Shown here: positions 5,925 through 6,885 of the stretch, one piece after another
Layout of the letters: each line of letters begins with the position of its first letter
Position numbering within the stretch: position 1 is the first letter of the stretch
Origin: Acidimicrobiia bacterium
GTDB taxonomy: Bacteria > Actinomycetota > Acidimicrobiia > IMCC26256 > JAENVU01
Reading direction: 5' to 3'
NCBI GenBank assembly: GCA_017882945.1
Contig: JADGON010000210.1
Span: 1-6,885 of the forward strand
DNA: 6,885 nucleotides
Position numbers and translations under genes: made by a program
Notes under the pieces: generated by a model
Seen by the model: only the letters and a program-made list of their open reading frames with translations
Databases searched by the model: none
What the model was told of the DNA's origin: nothing

Positions 5925-5943
5925 GTATCGGCAATCCAGATAC
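5925..5943. promoter_or_regulatory. LysR-type operator, GTATC-N9-GATAC
   Basis: This is a perfect 5-bp inverted repeat (GTATC at 5925-5929, GATAC at 5939-5943) separated by nine bases. It contains the canonical ATC-N9-GAT / T-N11-A core of LysR-family binding sites. It is centred about 29 bp before the LysR start codon and just upstream of the candidate whiB -10, the expected place for a site controlling both the regulator itself and its divergent neighbour. Confidence 0.6.
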
Positions 5944-5962
5944 CCCATGCCCAGGGGGCCGC

Positions 5963-6877
5963 ATGGAGCTCCGCCATCTCGAGACGCTGATCGCGATCGA
6001 CGAGGAAGGCACGTTCACCGCCGCCGCGGACCAGCTGCGCACCGTCCAGTCGAACGTGTCCGAGCAGGTGCGCCAGCTCGAGGCCGAGCTCGGCGTCACC
6101 CTCCTCGCCCGGGGCCGTTCCGGCGCCAACCCCACCGAGTCGGGCCGGGTGGTGCTGAACCACGCCCGCCGGATCCGCCGGGAGCTCGAGCTGCTGCGCG
6201 AGGACGTCGCCGCGCTCCAGGGCCTTCAGGTGGGCAGTGCGAGCTTCGGCATCGTCGGTACCGCGAGCCGCTGGTTGGTGCCCGCGCTCGTCGCGGACCT
6301 GCGTAGGCGAGCGCCGGGCATCGAGCTGCGCGTCAACGAGGGCGCATCGGAACGGCTCCTGGCCGAGGTCCTGGACCAGGAGCTCGCGCAGGCGGTCGTC
6401 ACCGAGCCGGTGCGGGACGAGCGACTCTCGGTGGAGCACCTCCTCGAAGAGGCACTCGTGGGTCTCGCGCCGCCGGGCAGCGCGCTGCCGCCTCAGCCCG
6501 TCCCGTTCGAGGCCCTCGCCGAGATGCGCTTGGTGCTTCCGCCCGCCGGCAACCCGCTGCGCATCGAGATCGAGCATGTGGCGCGGGCGCGCGGGATCAC
6601 GCTGCCGGTCCCGGTCGAGGTCGAAGGCATCCGCCTCATCGCGGACCTGGTCGCGGCCGGTGCCGGAGTCTCGGTCCTCCCGGAGACCGCGATCCCGCCC
6701 GAGCTCACCTCGGTCGAGATCTTCGCGATCGCGGATCTTCCGCCCCGGCGCCTCGCGCTCATCTCGCCGAACGCCTCGCCGCTGTCGCTCGCAGACCAAG
6801 CCGTGCGCGAGACGGTGCTGCAGATCGTCGCCGCCACGCTCGGCCGCCCCCCGCGAAGCGCCTCGTCAGGCGACTGA
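5963..6877 (+). CDS. LysR-family transcriptional regulator
   Basis: This is a 304-residue LysR-type regulator of normal family length. The N-terminal winged helix-turn-helix covers about 1-60: MELRHLETLIAIDEEGTF, then AAADQLRTVQSNVSEQVRQLEAELG with the recognition helix around 28-40, and LLARGRSGANPTESGRVVL forming the wing. A linker helix follows (about 62-88), then the two-subdomain periplasmic-binding-like effector domain (about 90-290) containing FGIVGTASRWLVPALV, VNEGASERLL and VAAGAGVSVLPE. I chose ATG 5963 because AGGGGG lies 4 nt upstream and the family begins MELRHLxTL. An upstream GTG or ATG frame opening at 5915 would run through the operator. Its ligand is unknown. It is transcribed away from whiB, and the intergenic operator suggests it regulates itself and possibly the whiB operon. 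It stops 8 nt before the window end, so its downstream neighbour is not seen. Confidence 0.94.
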   Translation: MELRHLETLIAIDEEGTFTAAADQLRTVQSNVSEQVRQLEAELGVTLLARGRSGANPTESGRVVLNHARRIRRELELLREDVAALQGLQVGSASFGIVGTASRWLVPALVADLRRRAPGIELRVNEGASERLLAEVLDQELAQAVVTEPVRDERLSVEHLLEEALVGLAPPGSALPPQPVPFEALAEMRLVLPPAGNPLRIEIEHVARARGITLPVPVEVEGIRLIADLVAAGAGVSVLPETAIPPELTSVEIFAIADLPPRRLALISPNASPLSLADQAVRETVLQIVAATLGRPPRSASSGD

Positions 6878-6885
6878 GACCTCAG

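Noticed and set aside
5873..6799. 308-codon open frame antisense to the LysR gene
   Set aside because: A shadow frame of Arg/Asp/Glu-rich composition with no domain. The LysR reading on the plus strand is complete.

Overview
This is a 6.9 kb, very GC-rich stretch (G/C at most third codon positions) carrying seven genes packed almost end to end. A WhiB-family iron-sulphur regulator, an actinobacterial PAC2-family protein and an SCO6745-family protein place it firmly in the Actinomycetota. The overall flavour (ACAD10/11-like phosphotransferase, MBL and M20 hydrolases) would suit an uncultured Acidimicrobiia-type genome, but that finer placement is inference. No tRNA, rRNA, CRISPR array, insertion sequence, integrase or phage gene is visible.

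Left block, plus strand (1-2553): a metallo-beta-lactamase-fold hydrolase whose start lies off the left edge, then, after 81 nt, a complete M20-family zinc peptidase/deacylase with all its metal and catalytic residues. They probably form a two-gene transcription unit, but nothing in the sequence gives their substrates.

Middle block, minus strand (5770 down to 2566): a probable four-gene operon in the order whiB, ACAD10/11-like phosphotransferase, SCO6745-family winged-helix protein, PAC2-family protein. The gaps are 45 nt and 17 nt, and the last pair overlaps as ATGA. It runs tail to tail into the M20 gene with only 12 nt between the stop codons.

Right block, plus strand (5963-6877): a LysR-type regulator transcribed divergently from whiB. 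The roughly 190-nt intergenic region is the only substantial non-coding DNA. It holds a perfect GTATC-N9-GATAC inverted repeat that contains the classic LysR ATC-N9-GAT (T-N11-A) core. A weaker copy lies 31 bp away, a possible whiB -10 element (TATCAT) sits between the two, and a 9-bp perfect stem-loop lies in the whiB leader.

Functionally the window is mostly ordinary actinobacterial housekeeping and accessory metabolism. The most interesting parts are the divergent LysR/WhiB control region and the association of WhiB with three poorly characterised proteins. I see no convincing evidence for a wholly new system.
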